Shown here: one piece after another, positions 60,366 through 64,000 of the stretch
How positions within the stretch are numbered: position 1 is the stretch's first letter
Layout of the letters: every line of letters starts with the position of its first letter
Made by a program: the position numbers and the translations under genes
The notes under the pieces: model-generated
Database searches by the model: none
The model's input: only the letters and a program-made list of their open reading frames with translations
Told to the model about the DNA's origin: nothing
From: JAFGVL01 sp963663245
Lineage (GTDB): Bacteria > Bacteroidota > Bacteroidia > Bacteroidales > Paludibacteraceae
Assembly (NCBI GenBank): GCA_963663245.1
Contig: OY760143.1
Coordinates: 496,001 to 560,000, forward strand
Length of the DNA stretch: 64,000 nucleotides
Reading direction: 5' to 3'

Positions 60366-62516
60366 ATGAATGTAGTTACAAAATCTATCACATTGGGTGA
60401 TGGACGTACCATTTCAATCGAAACAGGAAAATTAGCGAAGCAAGCTGATGGAGCTGTGATGGTTACAATGGGAAAAACAATGTTGTTGGCAACAGTTTGT
60501 TCAGCAACAGAAGTAAGACCTGGAACGGATTTTATGCCGTTATCAGTAGATTACAAAGAGAAGTTTGCAGCAAATGGCAAATTTCCAGGTGGATTTTTAC
60601 GTCGTGAAGGTCGCCCTTCGGATGCTGAGATTCTAGTATCTCGTTTAATTGACCGTGCATTACGTCCATTATTTCCGGACGATTATCACGCCGATACTTT
60701 CGTAAATGTTACACTTTACTCTTCAGATGGAGAAGACATGCCAGATGCTTTGGCAGGTTTAGCAGCTTCTGCTTGTTTAGCTGTGTCAGATATTCCTTTC
60801 AACGGTCCTATCTCTGAAGCTCGTGTAGCTCGTATTGATGGTGAATTTGTTGTAAATCCTACTTTTGAGCAATTATCAAAAGCAGATATGGAAATTATCG
60901 TTGCTGCTACTATCGAGAATATTATGATGGTAGAAGGTGAGATGAAAGAAGTAAGCGAAGATGATTTATTAGAGGCAATGAAAGTTGCACACGAAGTAAT
61001 CAAAAAACAATGTCAAGTTCAGATTGAGTTGATGGAAGCAGTTGGTAAAACTGAGAAACGTGAATATTGTCACGAAGATAAAGACGAAGATTTGAAAAAA
61101 GATATTTGGGAAAAGACTTATGATAAAGTGTATGCAGTTGCTACTTCTTGTAATGCCAACAAGCATGAAAGAGGAGCTAACTTCGGTGCTATCAAAAAAG
61201 AATATATTGAAAGCATTGATGCTGATGTAGCTGCAGAGAAGGCTGAGCTTATTGGTGTATATTATCACGATGTAGAAAAAGAAGCGATGCGTCGTTCTAT
61301 CTTAGATGAAGGTAAACGTTTAGATGGTCGTAAAACTACTGAGATTCGTGATATCTGGTCGGAAGTTGATTACCTTCCAGGAGCACACGGTTCTGCCGTA
61401 TTTACACGTGGAGAAACACAATCACTAACTTCGGTTACTTTAGGAACTAACAGAGACGAGAAATTAGTGGATGAGGCTTTAGTTTCAGGTAAAGAAAGAT
61501 TCTTATTACATTATAACTTCCCTCCATTCTCTACAGGAGATGCGCGTATGTCTCGTGGAACTGGTCGTCGTGAAATCGGTCATGGTAACTTAGCATTCCG
61601 TGCTTTGAAACCAATGCTTCCAGACAACTGTCCATATGTGGTGCGTGTAGTTTCTGATATTTTAGAATCGAATGGTTCTTCTTCTATGGCAACAGTTTGT
61701 GCCGGTTCATTAGCTTTAATGGATGCAGGTGTACAAATTAAAAAACCAGTTTCTGGTATTGCTATGGGTCTTATTTCTGAGAATAAAGGAACGAACTTCG
61801 CTGTTCTTTCTGATATTTTAGGAGACGAGGATCACTTAGGAGATATGGATTTTAAAGTAACAGGTACTAGAGATGGTATTACTGCTACTCAAATGGATAT
61901 TAAAGTAGATGGTCTTTCTTATGAAATTTTAGAAACAGCTTTACGTCAAGCAAAAGCAGGTCGTATGCATATCTTAGATAAAATCGAGGAAACATTACCT
62001 GCTCCAAACGATGATTTAAAACCACATGCTCCACGTATTGTTGTAATGATGGTTCCTAAAGAATTCATTGGTGCGATTATCGGGCCTGGTGGAAAAATCA
62101 TTCAAGGTATTCAAGCGGAAACAGGAGCTACTTTATCTGTTGAAGAAACAGACGATGAAGGTCGCGTTGAAGTTGCTGCTACAAACAAAGAATCACTAGA
62201 TGCAGCTTTAGCTAAAGTAAAAGGTATCGTTGCAATTCCAGAAGTTGGTGCTACGTACCCATCTAAAATAAAATCAATTATGGCTTATGGTGCCTTTGTT
62301 GAATTTATGCCAGGTAAAGAAGGTTTATTACATATCTCTGAAATAGATTGGAAACGTATCGAAACGATGGATGCAACAGGTTTAAAAGAAGGTGATAGTA
62401 TTGATGTTAAATTACTAGATGTAGATAAGAAAACTGGTAAATATAAATTATCAAGAAAAGCACTCCTTCCACGTCCTCCAAGAGAAGACAAGCCTGCTGA
62501 ACCAAAAGCAGAATAA
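60366..62516 (+). CDS. pnp: Polyribonucleotide nucleotidyltransferase (PNPase)
   Basis: A 716-residue PNPase of normal length. It degrades RNA 3' to 5' by phosphorolysis. Two RNase PH domains (about 10-230 and 320-550) have RREGRPSDAEIL and MSRGTGRREIGHGNLA; the KH domain has IIGPGGKIIQGIQAETGA (about 570-625) and the S1 domain has SIMAYGAFVEFMPGKEGLLH (about 635-705). The gene has its own promoter and a strong terminator. Confidence 0.97.
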   Translation: MNVVTKSITLGDGRTISIETGKLAKQADGAVMVTMGKTMLLATVCSATEVRPGTDFMPLSVDYKEKFAANGKFPGGFLRREGRPSDAEILVSRLIDRALRPLFPDDYHADTFVNVTLYSSDGEDMPDALAGLAASACLAVSDIPFNGPISEARVARIDGEFVVNPTFEQLSKADMEIIVAATIENIMMVEGEMKEVSEDDLLEAMKVAHEVIKKQCQVQIELMEAVGKTEKREYCHEDKDEDLKKDIWEKTYDKVYAVATSCNANKHERGANFGAIKKEYIESIDADVAAEKAELIGVYYHDVEKEAMRRSILDEGKRLDGRKTTEIRDIWSEVDYLPGAHGSAVFTRGETQSLTSVTLGTNRDEKLVDEALVSGKERFLLHYNFPPFSTGDARMSRGTGRREIGHGNLAFRALKPMLPDNCPYVVRVVSDILESNGSSSMATVCAGSLALMDAGVQIKKPVSGIAMGLISENKGTNFAVLSDILGDEDHLGDMDFKVTGTRDGITATQMDIKVDGLSYEILETALRQAKAGRMHILDKIEETLPAPNDDLKPHAPRIVVMMVPKEFIGAIIGPGGKIIQGIQAETGATLSVEETDDEGRVEVAATNKESLDAALAKVKGIVAIPEVGATYPSKIKSIMAYGAFVEFMPGKEGLLHISEIDWKRIETMDATGLKEGDSIDVKLLDVDKKTGKYKLSRKALLPRPPREDKPAEPKAE

Positions 62517-62533
62517 GAAAGCTTATATAATTT

Positions 62534-62570
62534 AAAAGCCAACTCAATTTCAATTGAGTTGGCTTTTTTT
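62534..62570. terminator. Terminator between pnp and the helicase gene
   Basis: A perfect 14-bp stem (62534-62547 with 62554-62567), 6-nt loop and T run on the plus strand. It may also serve the convergent helicase gene. Confidence 0.85.
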
Positions 62571-62582
62571 ATTTCTTACTGC

Positions 62583-63941
62583 TTACTTTCTCTTAGCATG
62601 TATTCTATTCGCAATTTTGTCTCCTTTACTTCTGCGTTTTTTGTATTTTTTCTTTTTAGTAATTCCAGGGCCTCCAAGATTCACTTTTTGATTTTTCAAC
62701 TTCTTCTCGTGAAAGGCAGAACCTCCTTCTACTACAAATCGTTTCTTGTCAATTACATTGGTGCTTCCAGTAGTAATTGGTTTTTCATCTTCTGTTAATT
62801 GAGAACTAACAACAACGCTTTCAGGAAAGTCTAGTTCAGGTATTTGATAATGCATTAGCTTTTCAATAGCCTCTTTTTGTTCTAACTCTTTATCTGTAAA
62901 AAACAAGATAGTTTTACCCTCTTTTTCTGCTCTACCAGAACGTCCAATGCGGTGCATATAATTTTCCGGATAAGTAGGCACATCAAAGTTAATAACGTGG
63001 GAGATGTCTTCTAAATCTAATCCACGTGCCATTACATCGGTAGATAATAAAATACGATTCGTTCCTTCGTCAAAAGCCTTAACTGATTTAAGACGAAAGT
63101 TCTGAGACTTGTTGGAATGAATAACACCTATCTCAGGTCCGAAAGATTCCTCCATTATTTCGAATAACCTATCGGCATTGTTTTTACTGGAGATAAAAAC
63201 CAGCACTTTTTTAAATTCACTTTTGTCTTTTAATAGATATTCTAACAGATTACATTTAGTGTAAAAGTTAGGAGCCTTATAGCATTGTTGTGTGATATTT
63301 TCTAATCGGGTACCACTCACGGCAATAGTGATTTTTTCAGGTGTGATAAAGAAATCTTCAATTAGCTCATCTACTTCTTCCGTCATACTTGCAGAAAACA
63401 TAATATTTTGCCTTTTAGTAGGCATAATATCAAAGATATTAGAAAGCTGATAACGAAAACCAGCATCTAACATTACATCTACCTCGTCAATAACTAACTT
63501 CTTCACATCCCTTAGTTGGAGTATTTTAGTAGTAGCTATATCGAAAAGTCTACCAGGTGTGCCTACAAGTATATCAACGCCCTCTGCAACTGCTGCCTTT
63601 TGAGTATTAATATTAGTGCCACCATATACGCCTACAACGCGTACAGTAATGTATTGACAAAGTTCTTTTATCATTTGAACTACTTGTACAACTAATTCTC
63701 TTGTAGGAACAAGTACAACTACTCTAGGGTTATCAGATTGTCTGAATTTGTATTCTTGTAAAAGAGGAAGCATGTAAGCTAATGTTTTACCAGTACCCGT
63801 TTGTGCAATGCCAACCATATCTTTTCCTGATAGGACTACAGGGTATGAGGCTGTTTGAATAGGAGTAGGCTCTGTAAAACCTAAGTCATCTACTGCATTT
63901 ACTAACTCTTTTCTAAGTTTTAAATCGTTAAAAGTATTCAT
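62583..63941 (-). CDS. DEAD-box RNA helicase
   Basis: A 452-residue helicase. Q motif region FTEPTPIQTASYPV, motif I AQTGTGKT, motif II IDEVD (a DEVD variant of DEAD), motif III SAS, and motif VI HRIGRSGR are all in order. After the core there is a Lys/Arg-rich tail (about 405-452) suited to RNA binding. It probably works in ribosome assembly or RNA decay; its neighbour pnp also acts on RNA, but they are transcribed toward each other. Confidence 0.92.
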   Translation of the reverse strand: MNTFNDLKLRKELVNAVDDLGFTEPTPIQTASYPVVLSGKDMVGIAQTGTGKTLAYMLPLLQEYKFRQSDNPRVVVLVPTRELVVQVVQMIKELCQYITVRVVGVYGGTNINTQKAAVAEGVDILVGTPGRLFDIATTKILQLRDVKKLVIDEVDVMLDAGFRYQLSNIFDIMPTKRQNIMFSASMTEEVDELIEDFFITPEKITIAVSGTRLENITQQCYKAPNFYTKCNLLEYLLKDKSEFKKVLVFISSKNNADRLFEIMEESFGPEIGVIHSNKSQNFRLKSVKAFDEGTNRILLSTDVMARGLDLEDISHVINFDVPTYPENYMHRIGRSGRAEKEGKTILFFTDKELEQKEAIEKLMHYQIPELDFPESVVVSSQLTEDEKPITTGSTNVIDKKRFVVEGGSAFHEKKLKNQKVNLGGPGITKKKKYKKRRSKGDKIANRIHAKRK

Positions 63942-63963
63942 TCAATCATTCTTTGTTCGGGTA

Positions 63964-63971
63964 CAAAAGTA
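63964..63971 (-). promoter_or_regulatory. -7 element TACTTTTG for the helicase gene
   Basis: A perfect TAnnTTTG match on the minus strand, 22 bases before the start. Confidence 0.5.
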
Positions 63972-64000
63972 GGGCTTTTTTATGGAAAGCCCTATAAAAG

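Noticed and set aside
63971..63993. Hairpin AGGGCTTT/AAAGCCCT at the window end
   Set aside because: No T run follows either arm and the neighbouring gene is outside the window, so I cannot call it a terminator.
1..64000. Possible tRNA, rRNA, transposase or integrase genes
   Set aside because: I looked through the intergenic stretches and translated frames and saw none; this was by eye, so a short tRNA could be missed.

Overview
This window looks like a chromosome segment of a marine or environmental Bacteroidota, most likely near Bacteroidales/Marinilabiliales. Several signs agree: AT-rich DNA with few Shine-Dalgarno sites, a repeated TAnnTTTG -7 promoter signature, four proteins with type IX secretion (T9SS) type A C-terminal sorting domains, an RprX/RprY two-component pair, and many lipoproteins with a Cys-Lys/Ser-acidic start. 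I saw no rRNA, tRNA, CRISPR array, transposase or integrase. The genus cannot be named from this sequence alone.

Layout. 1-3.4 kb: the tail of one secreted protein and a complete PL9-type pectate lyase, both ending in the same 77-residue C-terminal domain; a PL1 pectate lyase at 36-38 kb ends in it too. 3.5-16 kb: mostly housekeeping genes (rprXY, uvrA, an acyltransferase, a cupin, a lytic transglycosylase, parC, greA, a HIT protein). 15.5-26.5 kb: an accessory stretch of lipoproteins and surface proteins (one with seven near-identical 45-residue repeats), an OmpA/PD40/TPR envelope protein, and a cassette of metallo-beta-lactamase-fold protein, radical SAM enzyme, stand-alone E2-type acyltransferase and lipoprotein. 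26.5-36 kb: two very large T9SS cargo proteins lie between intact rmuC and a degraded second copy of the rmuC 3' end in the same orientation. 38-42.6 kb: asnB and a pair of surface-protein genes. 42.6-46.7 kb: sucCD, comF, a DgkA-type kinase and a DUF4197 protein. 46.8-55 kb: a surface-glycan cluster (deacetylase, GNAT and two FemAB-like proteins converging on a flippase, glycosyltransferase and asparagine-synthase-like protein). 55-64 kb: argH, pyrE, ald, aroK, an HHH protein, pnp and a DEAD-box helicase.

How the genes work together. The pectate lyases and T9SS cargoes suggest a glycan-degrading, surface-active lifestyle. The glycan cluster would build the cell's own envelope polysaccharide; its flippase, glycosyltransferase and asparagine-synthase-like genes are joined by ATGA overlaps and follow pyrE-argH on the same strand. 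Three genes for exported proteins (15669, 19379, 40236) each have an upstream element TGT(C/A)ACC-N14-CGTC, which resembles an extracytoplasmic-function (ECF) sigma promoter and points to a shared envelope regulon.

The strongest leads for something undescribed are the 77-residue C-terminal domain, the ECF-like promoter set, the radical SAM cassette, and the rmuC 3'-end duplication that brackets about 8 kb of T9SS cargo.
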